A DNA stretch of 64,000 nucleotides from contig JBKBMG010000019.1 of NCBI GenBank assembly GCA_046295975.1, positions 1-64,000 of the forward strand. The letters are read 5' to 3'. The first letter of the stretch is position 1; every line of letters starts with the position of its first letter. The notes under the pieces were generated by a model that did not search any database, had not been told where the DNA came from, and worked only from the letters and a program-made list of their open reading frames with translations. This DNA is from UBA2357 sp046295975. Its GTDB lineage: Bacteria; Pseudomonadota; Gammaproteobacteria; Burkholderiales; Rhodocyclaceae. Below, piece by piece: positions 56,264 through 64,000 of the stretch. Position numbers and translations under genes: made by a program.

Positions 56264-58054
56264 TCAGCTCCCCTCGGCCGCCGGCGGCGTGTTGCGTGCA
56301 ATTTCTTCCAGCGTGGTGAGGCCGGCGCCGACCTGGCGGGCGCCGGCCAGGCGCAGCGGGTGCATGCCCTCGCGCACGGCTTGCTCGCGCAGCGGCTGGA
56401 CGTCGGCGGTGGCGTTGACGAGGGCGCGCAGCGTCGGCGTCATGATCAGCATCTCGTAGATTCCGATGCGGCCGAGGTAGCCGGTCATGCGGCATTCGAG
56501 GCAGCCCACCGGCTCGCAGGCGCGGCTGGGCAGGCGGGAACTCCACGGTTTGACGAGTTCCTTCCATGCCGCCGGATCCACCTCCGCAGGGCGCTTGCAG
56601 TGCGGACACAGGGTGCGGGTCAGGCGCTGCGCAAGCACGCCGAGCAGGGTGCTGCGGATGAGGTAGGGCGGCACGCCGAGATCCAGCAGGCGCACCACCG
56701 CCGAAGGGGCGTCGTTGGTGTGCAGCGTCGACAACACCAGGTGGCCGGTGAGCGCGGCCTGCACCGCCATTTCCGCGGTTTCGAGATCGCGGATCTCGCC
56801 CACCATGATCACGTCCGGATCCTGCCGCAGCAACGTGCACACGCCAGCCGCGAAATCCAGGCCAATGCCGGGCTGCACCTGCATCTGGTTGAGATGGGGG
56901 TAGACCATCTCGATCGGATCCTCGACGGTGCACACATTGGTTTCCGGCGTCGCCAGTTCGCGCAGCGTGGAGTACAGCGTGGTGGTCTTGCCCGAACCGG
57001 TGGGACCGGTGACGAGGATGATGCCGTGAGGATGGGAGAAAAGCTGCCGCCAGTTGCGCTCCTCCTCACGGCCGAAACCGAGATCGGAGAACGGGCGCAG
57101 CAGCACCTCGGGATCGAAGATACGCAGTACCAGCTTCTCGCCGAAGGCGGTGGGCATGGTCGACAGGCGCAACTCGATCTCGTCGCCGGCCGGCGAGCGC
57201 GTCTTGATGCGACCGTCCTGGGGGCGGCGCTTCTCGACCACGTCCATGCGCCCCATGAGCTTGATGCGGCTGGTCATCGCCGCCATCACCGGGGCCGGCG
57301 CCTGGTACACCGAGTGCATCACACCGTCGATGCGAAAGCGCACGTTGCCGATGTCGCGCCGGGGTTCGACATGGATGTCGCTGGCACGCTGCTCGAAGGC
57401 GTACTGCAGCATCCAGTCGACGATGTGCACGATGGCCTGGTCGTTGGCGTCGAGCGAGCCGCGACTGCCCAGTTGCACCAGTTGCTCGAAGTTGCCCACG
57501 CCACTGGGCAGCGCCGAATGCTGCGCCACCGCCTGCTTGATCGAGCGTGCCAGGCTGTAGAACTCGGCGAGGTAGCGGACGATGTCGGCGGGGCTGGCGA
57601 GCACCCGCTTGACCCGCAGCCGCAGCGCCTGCTCCAGCACCGGCACCCACTCGGTTTCGAAAGGCTCGGAGGTGGCGACGGTCACCTCGTCGGCACGCAC
57701 CTCGACCGGCAGGATGCGGTAGCGCTCCGCATAGGCATGGGAGACGACGTTGCAGACCGAAGCAACATCGACCTTGAGCGGGTCGATGTGCAGAAAATTC
57801 ATGCGTGTCTCGCCCGCCAGCCATTCGGTCAAGGCCTCGGTGGTGAGCGCGACGTGTGGCTGATCGGCGCGCGTCAGGCGGCGCTCGCCGATCACGGTCA
57901 GGGGGTGGTTGTCGGCGCCGCTGCGGCGGTGCGTGGTCGCCAACACCTCGTCGCGGTCCTTCTTGGCGATGAGGCCGCGCTCCAGCATGACGTTCAGCAC
58001 CTCGCCAAGGGTCAGGCGATGGTCGTGGGCGCGGGGCTTGAGGGGAGCATTCAT
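56264..58054 (-). CDS. GspE/PilB-family secretion ATPase, orphan
   Basis: A type II secretion / type IV pilus assembly ATPase of 596 residues. An N-terminal GspE_N (MshEN-like) part (about 20-190) is followed by the motor. Walker A is GPTGSGKTTTLYSTL, the Asp box VCTVEDPIE, Walker B DVIMVGEIRDLETAE and the His box LSTLHTND. Tetracysteine zinc motifs CPHCKR and CLECRMTGYLGR are present. No gsp or pil operon genes flank it, so it must serve a system encoded elsewhere, or c-di-GMP-linked pili. The start at 58054 begins with MNAPLKPR. Confidence 0.92.
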   Translation of the reverse strand: MNAPLKPRAHDHRLTLGEVLNVMLERGLIAKKDRDEVLATTHRRSGADNHPLTVIGERRLTRADQPHVALTTEALTEWLAGETRMNFLHIDPLKVDVASVCNVVSHAYAERYRILPVEVRADEVTVATSEPFETEWVPVLEQALRLRVKRVLASPADIVRYLAEFYSLARSIKQAVAQHSALPSGVGNFEQLVQLGSRGSLDANDQAIVHIVDWMLQYAFEQRASDIHVEPRRDIGNVRFRIDGVMHSVYQAPAPVMAAMTSRIKLMGRMDVVEKRRPQDGRIKTRSPAGDEIELRLSTMPTAFGEKLVLRIFDPEVLLRPFSDLGFGREEERNWRQLFSHPHGIILVTGPTGSGKTTTLYSTLRELATPETNVCTVEDPIEMVYPHLNQMQVQPGIGLDFAAGVCTLLRQDPDVIMVGEIRDLETAEMAVQAALTGHLVLSTLHTNDAPSAVVRLLDLGVPPYLIRSTLLGVLAQRLTRTLCPHCKRPAEVDPAAWKELVKPWSSRLPSRACEPVGCLECRMTGYLGRIGIYEMLIMTPTLRALVNATADVQPLREQAVREGMHPLRLAGARQVGAGLTTLEEIARNTPPAAEGS

Positions 58055-58166
58055 GACAAATGGGCAGTTCCGGGGCCGACTGGGCAAGAGTCAACGCTAA
58101 CCCATGGACGCGGCCGTGGCAAACCGCTTGACGCGCTTCCGCGCTGCATGACAGCCCATGCCGCTG

Positions 58167-59111
58167 TCACGGTACCCACCAGTAGCGGACAATGTGGAAG
58201 AAGATCGGCGCGGCGAAGCTCAGCGAGTCCACCCGGTCGAGCATGCCGCCGTGCCCCTCCACCATGTAGCCCCAGTCCTTCACCCCACGGTCGCGCTTAA
58301 TCGCCGACAGCACCAGCCCGCCGAAGAAGCCCGCGAGGTTGATGACCAGCGCAATCACACCCGCCTGCAGCGGCGAGAACGGCGTGATCCACCACATCGC
58401 CGCCCCCACCAGGGTGGCGCTTGCCACGCCTCCCACCAACCCTTCCACCGTCTTGGACGGCGACACCGCGGGCGCGAGCTTGCGCCGCCCCAGCAGCTTG
58501 CCCCAGACGTACTGGAATACGTCGCTCGCCTGCACGATCAGCACCACGAACACGATCAGCAGCACGTTGCGCCCCTCGAAACCCGGGATGTCGAGCGCGA
58601 GCAGCGCCGGCACGTGCGACACGCAGTACACGCAGACCATCAGCCCCCACTGCACCTTGGCGGCGCGTTCCAGGAAGCGCGTGGTGTCGGCGCCCAGCAC
58701 CGCCACGATGGGCAGCAACAGAAAGGCATAGACCGGGATCAGGATGGAAAACAAGCCGTACCAGTCGATGGCGATCAGGTAATACTGCAGCGGCAGGAAG
58801 AAGAAGAAGCTCCACACCAGCGCCAGATGGTCGCCGCGGCGGGTGTAGGTAAGCGAGACGTACTCGCGCAGGCACTGGAAGGACACGAAGCCGAACAGCG
58901 CGATCAACCCCCAGCGCCCGGCCCAGATCGCCAGCCCGATCACGATGATCATCGCCCACCAGGCCCGCACCCGCGCGTTGAGGTTGTCTATGGTGGCACT
59001 GCCGCCCCGGCCGGCGACACGCAGATGCAGGCCGGCGCCGACCAGGCTGGCCAGCAGCAGCACCGCGAACAAACCGGCGAATACCGCGAACAAGGCATCG
59101 GATACGTTCAT
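58167..59111 (-). CDS. CdsA-type phosphatidate cytidylyltransferase (YnbB-like)
   Basis: The 314-residue membrane enzyme has about eight helices and makes CDP-diacylglycerol from CTP and phosphatidate. The family signature region (SPSKTVEGLVGG, IKRDRGVKDWG, GHGGMLDRVDSL) is complete, including the metal-binding Asp pair. It is not the housekeeping-length CdsA, and its neighbours match the E. coli ynb set. It follows the plsC gene by 4 bp. It probably supplies CDP-lipid to the CDP-alcohol transferase at the other end of the operon. Confidence 0.92.
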   Translation of the reverse strand: MNVSDALFAVFAGLFAVLLLASLVGAGLHLRVAGRGGSATIDNLNARVRAWWAMIIVIGLAIWAGRWGLIALFGFVSFQCLREYVSLTYTRRGDHLALVWSFFFFLPLQYYLIAIDWYGLFSILIPVYAFLLLPIVAVLGADTTRFLERAAKVQWGLMVCVYCVSHVPALLALDIPGFEGRNVLLIVFVVLIVQASDVFQYVWGKLLGRRKLAPAVSPSKTVEGLVGGVASATLVGAAMWWITPFSPLQAGVIALVINLAGFFGGLVLSAIKRDRGVKDWGYMVEGHGGMLDRVDSLSFAAPIFFHIVRYWWVP

Positions 59112-59115
59112 CGCC

Positions 59116-59745
59116 TCACTCCTCACGCGGCGCCAGCGCCAGCAAGGCCTCGCGCGCGCGTTGCAGGAACGCATGCCTGTCCTCACCGGACTGCAGCGTC
59201 AATGGCTGGCCGAAGCTCAGCGAACACAGTAGCGGCACCGGAATGGTGCTGCCCTTGGGCATGACCCGCCCCAGGTTCTCTATCCACACCGGCACGAACT
59301 CCGCCTCGGGCTGCGCCCGCGCAAGGTGGAACAGGCCGCTCTTGAACGGCAACAGACCGTCGCCGAGGTTGCGCGTGCCTTCCGGGAACAGGATCAGCGA
59401 GTCACCCGCCGCAAGCGCCGTGCTCATCTGCGTGATCGGGTCGTCGGCGGCGCCCTCGCCGTTGCGCGCAATCAGCACGCCCTGGAAGACCCGTTCCGCG
59501 ATGTATCGCCGCAACGGGCTGGCACGCCAGTAATCGGCGCCCGCCACCGGCCGGGTGCGGCTGCGCAACACCGGCGGCAAGGCCGCCCAGATGAGCACGA
59601 AATCGCCATGGCTGCGATGGTTGGCGAAGTACCCGCGCGGCCGCGGATCCGGTTCGCAGCCACGCCACAAGGCCCGTACCCCGGTCACCAGCTTGGCAAA
59701 GCCGCAGATCAGCGCCCCCACCCAGTCATCCAGCCACCTGCCCAT
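59116..59745 (-). CDS. Lysophospholipid acyltransferase (PlsC-like)
   Basis: The 209-residue acyltransferase has the catalytic NHRSHGDF (H-x4-D) and FPEGTRN motifs. It transfers an acyl chain to a lysophosphatidate-like acceptor. AGGAG lies just before the ATG at 59745. Its place between the CdsA gene and the rest of the operon suggests local synthesis of a dedicated phosphatidate. It has one short hydrophobic segment near the N-terminus. Confidence 0.9.
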   Translation of the reverse strand: MGRWLDDWVGALICGFAKLVTGVRALWRGCEPDPRPRGYFANHRSHGDFVLIWAALPPVLRSRTRPVAGADYWRASPLRRYIAERVFQGVLIARNGEGAADDPITQMSTALAAGDSLILFPEGTRNLGDGLLPFKSGLFHLARAQPEAEFVPVWIENLGRVMPKGSTIPVPLLCSLSFGQPLTLQSGEDRHAFLQRAREALLALAPREE

Positions 59746-59899
59746 GCTGCTCCTGATCTCACCCCTCATCTCTCCCTCACCGCATACATCGACGCCGCCT
59801 CACACCCGTCATGCTGCCATCCATGGCCGCGCGCCCCTCATCGGCCCCTCATCGGCCCCTCAGCTGTCCTCATCCGCGCCTATGCGGGCCTATCCGCGT

Positions 59900-60484
59900 T
59901 CATCCGCGCCACGCGATCAGCATCAGCGTTCCGGCCAACGCAGCCGTCTGCAAGCCGACGAACAGGATCTGACGCAAAAGCAGGCGGTGCGCAGCGCGGC
60001 AGCGCTCGTCCAGCGCGCGCGGCGCCCCCGTGGGTACGCCGCGCGCCCGCGCGAGAATCGTCGCGCGCGCCTCGTCGAAGGCCTGCATGTCCGCCTCGGG
60101 CCGGGCATCCGCGCCACCCCAGCGCTGCGCCCAGCCGCGGAACACCTGTTCGTCCAGGCGTACGCGCAGGCCGTACCACGCCGCCCCCGCCGCGAACCCC
60201 AGGCTGGCGAGCCAGCCGGGCAAACCCTGGATCGTGGCGCCGTCCGTCGCCCCCCACTTCAGCAAACCCAGCACCGACAGGCCCAAGGCAAGCACCGCCA
60301 CGATCAGGCTCCAGCCCGCCACCACGCGGCCCAGCGACAACACCGCCGCACATAAACTCGCCTGCATCGCCGCCAGGCGCACCGCGGCCGGCTCCTCCGG
60401 CCACTCATCCTGCCATTCATCCGCCGTACGGGCCGCCTCCGAGCCGGCATGCATCACGGCATGAGCCTGCGTACGCACGCTCAT
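59900..60484 (-). CDS. Hypothetical membrane protein of the lipid operon
   Basis: The 194-residue protein has three hydrophobic helices (VVAGWSLIVAVLALGLSVLGLL in part, LASLGFAAGAAWYGLRV, LFVGLQTAALAGTLMLIAW) and a soluble acidic/basic part between the second and third. The start overlaps the stop of the PAP2-phosphatase gene (ATGA), so it is coupled to the operon. No family recognised. A gap of 154 bp separates it from plsC. Confidence 0.7.
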   Translation of the reverse strand: MSVRTQAHAVMHAGSEAARTADEWQDEWPEEPAAVRLAAMQASLCAAVLSLGRVVAGWSLIVAVLALGLSVLGLLKWGATDGATIQGLPGWLASLGFAAGAAWYGLRVRLDEQVFRGWAQRWGGADARPEADMQAFDEARATILARARGVPTGAPRALDERCRAAHRLLLRQILFVGLQTAALAGTLMLIAWRG

Positions 60485-61935
60485 CCCCGCAGCGCCGCGG
60501 TGCTGGGCCCACCCGTCCGGCTGCCGGCGAGCCCGGACGATGCCCCGACGGCGGTCGTGGGAACGCAACTGGCAGCGAACTCGGTGAGCGCCGCACGATG
60601 GGCCGGACGCAGCACCACCCCCGGCCGCGCCCGCTTCACACGGCCGATGGCGGCCTCGACATCCTTCTCCAGCCCGCTGTACAGCAGCCACGCGGCGACC
60701 GCGCAGGCACTGCGCGAATAGCCCAGGGCGCAACACACCAGCACCGGCCCGGCGCCCCGCAAACCCTCGATGCGACGCGCCGCCTCGGCCAGTTGCAGTG
60801 GCGTCGGCGCCACCAGGTCCAGCCACGGCAAACCAGCGTAGGCACGCACGCCGCGCGGAGCCGGCAGTTCGGCGCACAGGTCGCACAAGGCGGCGAACCC
60901 ACCCTGGCGCAGTGACGCGGCCGAGGGCATGCGCCCCAGCCACACCTCCGCGGCCACCGCGTCCGGTTGCGGATGGCGCCAGGTCCATAGCCGCGAGTTG
61001 ATCCAGGCACCCACCACGTAGGGCGCCAGCACCAGCGCCGCCGCCAGGTCGTGCCGGCCGCCATGCTTGGCGAACCCCGCAGGCCCGCAGCAGGCATGGA
61101 TCAGCGCCACCATCGCCAGGGCCGACGCCGGCCACCACAGCCACAGCGCAACACCGCCGGTGCGGCTGGCGAATACGCCCAGCAGGAGCGCCGCCAGGGC
61201 GTAGCCCAGGGCAATGCGCAGGCGCGCGCCAACGCCCGACGAACGCCCCCACGCCGGACGGCGAACGAGCGGAGACGGCCCCTGGTCGGGCCACAGCCAC
61301 ACGCACAACAAACCCAGCAAGGCACCGGTGGGCACGTCAATGAAGTGATGCTGCCAGGTGGTGAGCACCGATACGCCGATGAGCAGCGCCCACCCATGCA
61401 CCAGCCAGCGCCAGGCCGGATGGGCGCGTCCGTGCGCGCTGCCATCGCCACCGCCACCCCGGAGACCTTCATGAAAGCGCACCCAGATGATCACGAGCAG
61501 CGCGATGTGCAGCGACGGCGCCTGGTTGAAAGGCTGATCGAAGGCCGCGAGCGCGTCAAACAAGGCGCCGAACACGCCTTCGACCGCCGGCCGCTCGAAG
61601 GCGAAGCGCAGCGGAAACAGCAGAAAGCACACCACCGCGATCAACTGCGCGGTCAGCAGGCGCAGCGCATGGCGATCGACCACACGGCGCGCGCGGCAGA
61701 ACAGAAAGGACAAGCCGTACAGCAGATCGATGGACCAGTAGGGCACGATGGTCCACGGCCAGAACGGAATGGCGTGCTCCCATTCGAAGTACAGCGATGC
61801 GACCTCGCCGCGCGCCGCCGCCTGGCTGTTGGCAAAACCGTAGCTGAGAAAGAAGAATGGCCCGAGCAGGGCCAGCCACGCCAGGCTGCGCCCCCAAAGA
61901 ATGCGCCCGCTGCCAAGGGACGGCCTGGCACTCAT
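60481..61935 (-). CDS. PAP2 phosphatase fused to dual-specificity phosphatase (YnbD-like)
   Basis: The 484-residue fusion has an N-terminal PAP2 lipid phosphatase with several helices (about 15-270; PSLHIALLVI with its His and HHFIDVPTG). Further membrane helices follow, then a C-terminal cytosolic protein-tyrosine-phosphatase-like domain (about 340-460; P-loop VCCALGYSRSA with C-x5-R). E. coli YnbD has the same architecture. The pair probably dephosphorylates a phosphatidylinositol-phosphate-like or phosphatidylglycerophosphate-like lipid made by the operon (inference). Confidence 0.9.
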   Translation of the reverse strand: MSARPSLGSGRILWGRSLAWLALLGPFFFLSYGFANSQAAARGEVASLYFEWEHAIPFWPWTIVPYWSIDLLYGLSFLFCRARRVVDRHALRLLTAQLIAVVCFLLFPLRFAFERPAVEGVFGALFDALAAFDQPFNQAPSLHIALLVIIWVRFHEGLRGGGGDGSAHGRAHPAWRWLVHGWALLIGVSVLTTWQHHFIDVPTGALLGLLCVWLWPDQGPSPLVRRPAWGRSSGVGARLRIALGYALAALLLGVFASRTGGVALWLWWPASALAMVALIHACCGPAGFAKHGGRHDLAAALVLAPYVVGAWINSRLWTWRHPQPDAVAAEVWLGRMPSAASLRQGGFAALCDLCAELPAPRGVRAYAGLPWLDLVAPTPLQLAEAARRIEGLRGAGPVLVCCALGYSRSACAVAAWLLYSGLEKDVEAAIGRVKRARPGVVLRPAHRAALTEFAASCVPTTAVGASSGLAGSRTGGPSTAALRG

Positions 61936-61975
61936 GCCTTGTGCGTCCGACCGCCGCGGGAGGGAGCGGTGCACC

Positions 61976-63781
61976 TCATGCGCCCACCCGGCGCACGAGC
62001 GATACGGTGAAGATGCCCCATTCGTCCACCCGTTGCTCGAGCTTCTCGAAACCGGCGGCGGCCACAAGCTGATCCATCTCGGCCTGGGTGCGGCGGCGCA
62101 TCACCCAGGCCTCGCCCCCGCGGTGGCTGGTCAGGGCGCGCGCGATCATCTCCAGCTGCGGGTGCCAGGGCTGGCCGGTATAGACCAGGTAGCCGCCCGG
62201 CTGGATCGCATCGGCCATGCCGGCGAGCGAGCGCGCCACAGCCTCATTGTCCGGGAAAAGCTCGTACAGCCCGGAGACGATGCCCACCGTCGGCGCGGGC
62301 GCCACCGCGGCCACCGAGGCCCGGTCGAAGGCGTCGCCCTTTTCGAAGCGGGCCAAGGCCTCCAGCCCGCGCGCGCGAATCAGGGCTGCACCATCACGCA
62401 CGTTGATGTCGCTGAAATCACGCAGCACGATCGCCTCCGGCTGGCGAGGCGCGCGACCGAGCGCATCGAGCACGTAGCGACCGTGGCCGGCGGCGACGTC
62501 GAGCACCCTCAGCGGCCGCCCCTCGCGCGTCAAATGTGCCAGTGCCGCCAGCAACAGCTCTTCGACATGCAGCTTGCGCTGGCGGATGCCGCGCCAGCCG
62601 ATCGCATCGAGATAGCGACGGTCGGCCATGCGCCCCAGCCAGCCGCGTCCGCTGGCCTGGTTGCGATACACATAGTCCAGGGTGCTGCCGGAATCGAAGC
62701 CCGTCTCATGCCCCAGCCGCACACCGTCGGACAAGCAGCCGCCCAGCCGCAGGTTGGCGCGGTAGGCGTGCCAGTACCACGCCCTGGGGCTGGAGGCCGG
62801 CAGGGGAGCGGCTAGCGCGCGGGCTTCCTCGTAGGTGGCGCCACGACGGTGGGCATCGCGCAGGTCGACGCGCAAGGGCGGCTCGGCGAAGCGGCGCAGC
62901 ACGAAGTCCCGCACCCGGGCGAGCGCGAGATGGCGGTCGCGCTCGCCCAGCGTGTCGTGGTAGAAGCCATCCAGCACGTGTTTTTCCTTGACCGGCGCGC
63001 CCAGGCGCTCGAAGAACGCATGCTGGGGCGCGTGGTGCACCACCCAGTCGGCCCCGGAGATCAGCAACTGGGTGGGCACGGTGATCGCCTGGGCGTCGGC
63101 GACCACACGTTCGCCGGCCTCGTAGAGCGCCAGCAGGATGTTCACCGAAATCGCGCGCGCGATCAGCGGATCGGTGTCGTAGGAGCGTTGGCGCGCCGGG
63201 TCGTGGGTGAGGAAGCGCGCCTTGACGTAGCTGTTCACGAAGAAATTGCCCCGCAGCCTGCGCATCAACGCCAGCCCTGGACGGGCCAGCGGCACATAGA
63301 GCTTGACCTTGAAAGCCGGCGAGGCCAGCACCAGGCAGCGGATCTGCGGCGCGTAATCGTGCGCCCAGGTAGCGACCAGCACCGCGCCGACGCTTTGCGC
63401 CAGTACCGCGACATCGGCATGGGCAATGCCGTGATGGTCGCGCACGTGGTCGATGAAGGTCTGCACGTCGCGCACCGAGGTGCCCAGGCTGGGCGAATCG
63501 CCGCGCGCTCCGGGGGACAAACCGTGGCCGCGCGCGTCCCAGGCGAAGAAGTCGAAGTCGGGCAGATCGAGTTCGGCCACCACGTGCGCCATCCGCCCGG
63601 AATGCTCGTGGCCGCGATGGAACATCACCACCGCGCCGCGCCGCGGGCCGACCGCCGGCCAGTGGCGGTAAAACAGCGACTCGCCGTCATGGGTGGTGAA
63701 GCGGCCTTCACGCATCACGCGTTGAGCAGCCCCGGCCCCCTGTGTTTCCACGACCTCTTCGTCCACCGCATCGCGCTTCAT
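61976..63781 (-). CDS. Alpha/beta hydrolase fused to methyltransferase (YnbC-like)
   Basis: The 601-residue two-domain protein: an alpha/beta hydrolase of the monoacylglycerol-lipase type (about 20-305; nucleophile in VLAQSVGAVL, FHRGHEHSGR as oxyanion loop, AWDARGHGLSPG) and a class I SAM-dependent methyltransferase-like domain (about 430-600; VLDVAAGHGRYVLDAL). This fusion matches E. coli YnbC. The ATG at 63781 has AGGGAAGG upstream. Substrates are unknown; a lipid or lipid-headgroup product of the operon is likely. Confidence 0.9.
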   Translation of the reverse strand: MKRDAVDEEVVETQGAGAAQRVMREGRFTTHDGESLFYRHWPAVGPRRGAVVMFHRGHEHSGRMAHVVAELDLPDFDFFAWDARGHGLSPGARGDSPSLGTSVRDVQTFIDHVRDHHGIAHADVAVLAQSVGAVLVATWAHDYAPQIRCLVLASPAFKVKLYVPLARPGLALMRRLRGNFFVNSYVKARFLTHDPARQRSYDTDPLIARAISVNILLALYEAGERVVADAQAITVPTQLLISGADWVVHHAPQHAFFERLGAPVKEKHVLDGFYHDTLGERDRHLALARVRDFVLRRFAEPPLRVDLRDAHRRGATYEEARALAAPLPASSPRAWYWHAYRANLRLGGCLSDGVRLGHETGFDSGSTLDYVYRNQASGRGWLGRMADRRYLDAIGWRGIRQRKLHVEELLLAALAHLTREGRPLRVLDVAAGHGRYVLDALGRAPRQPEAIVLRDFSDINVRDGAALIRARGLEALARFEKGDAFDRASVAAVAPAPTVGIVSGLYELFPDNEAVARSLAGMADAIQPGGYLVYTGQPWHPQLEMIARALTSHRGGEAWVMRRRTQAEMDQLVAAAGFEKLEQRVDEWGIFTVSLVRRVGA

Positions 63782-63794
63782 CGACCTTCCCTCG

Positions 63795-64000
63795 TCAAGT
63801 TGTCCGCGACGCCGACACCGACGCCGACGACGCCTCTCCCACGCCGCCGCGCACGCGGTTGTAGATGTTGACCGCAATCAGCAGCGCAGCCACCGGCATC
63901 ACCCAGAACAGTCCGGCCGGCAGACTGCCGGCCAGGCCCAGCCACAGACCCAATGCGCCGAACAGCAGCGCCCGGTCGCTCTTGCCCATCGGGCCGTCGT
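63795..64000 (-). CDS. CDP-alcohol phosphatidyltransferase (YnbA-like), C-terminal part
   Basis: The visible 68 codons continue beyond the right edge; there is no start in the window. DGPMGKSDRALLFGAL is the characteristic DG/KSDR segment near the end of CDP-alcohol transferases, followed by a membrane helix (AGLFWVMPVAALLIAVNIYNRVRGG). The stop lies 13 bp before the ynbC-like gene. With the other genes it completes an E. coli ynbABCD-like set. Confidence 0.85.
   Translation of the reverse strand, partial: DGPMGKSDRALLFGALGLWLGLAGSLPAGLFWVMPVAALLIAVNIYNRVRGGVGEASSASVSASRTT

Overview
The window is a gene-dense, high-GC stretch of about 64 kb from a betaproteobacterial chromosome. Gene content (B12-controlled nrdAB, bioAFDB, many c-di-GMP proteins, short-type argC, ppnN) and codon bias suggest the Rhodocyclales (Azoarcus/Thauera/Aromatoleum type). 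That assignment is inference, since no rRNA lies in the window. No tRNA, rRNA or CRISPR array was seen. Most genes are ordinary chromosomal genes in short overlapping operons. Signs of mobility are an insertion-sequence end at the left edge and two palindromic repeat elements.

Layout from the left. Positions 1-1200 hold an IS21-like end that truncates a HlyD/CvaA-type secretion gene, then an apparently gene-free stretch. Positions 1198-5808 hold nrdAB (class Ia ribonucleotide reductase) behind two NrdR boxes and a cobalamin riboswitch. Positions 6000-15500 hold nudC, an orphan FliD-like protein, an FAD oxidoreductase, ppnN, argC, the outer-membrane phospholipase pldA and a 7TM-GGDEF cyclase. 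Positions 15578-19800 hold an RND efflux pump with its adaptor, followed by a degenerate EAL protein. Positions 22200-30000 hold a glutamine-amidotransferase-like hydrolase and a biotin operon, bioA-bioF-bioD-bioB, followed by a cytochrome P450. Positions 30071-37741 hold a PAS-GGDEF cyclase, a DUF917 protein and a three-gene phosphorelay (PAS-PAS histidine kinase, single-domain receiver, REC-GAF-GGDEF-EAL).

Positions 37975-46538 hold a TauE/SafE transporter, azoR with a divergent LysR regulator, a DUF3096 mini-protein, the rtcB RNA-ligase locus, a DUF2135 protein, and an HxlR regulator divergent from qorB. The rtcB locus is the most unusual part. It has a micro-ORF, a foldable leader ending in a strong intrinsic terminator, rtcB itself, and two poorly characterised downstream genes. 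Positions 46615-54230 form an iron-uptake locus: two-component system, Fur box, TonB receptor, binding protein, permease, ATPase and a DUF2218 protein. Positions 54402-55972 hold a DUF2975/YozG-type regulator pair with a TonB-like proline-rich protein. Positions 56264-58054 hold an orphan GspE/PilB-like ATPase. Positions 58167-64000 hold a lipid-metabolism operon whose gene set resembles Escherichia coli ynbABCD plus plsC. It runs off the right edge inside a CDP-alcohol phosphatidyltransferase gene.

Many genes sit on the minus strand in translationally coupled (ATGA) chains. The very long ORFs opposite real genes were treated as GC-driven shadows.
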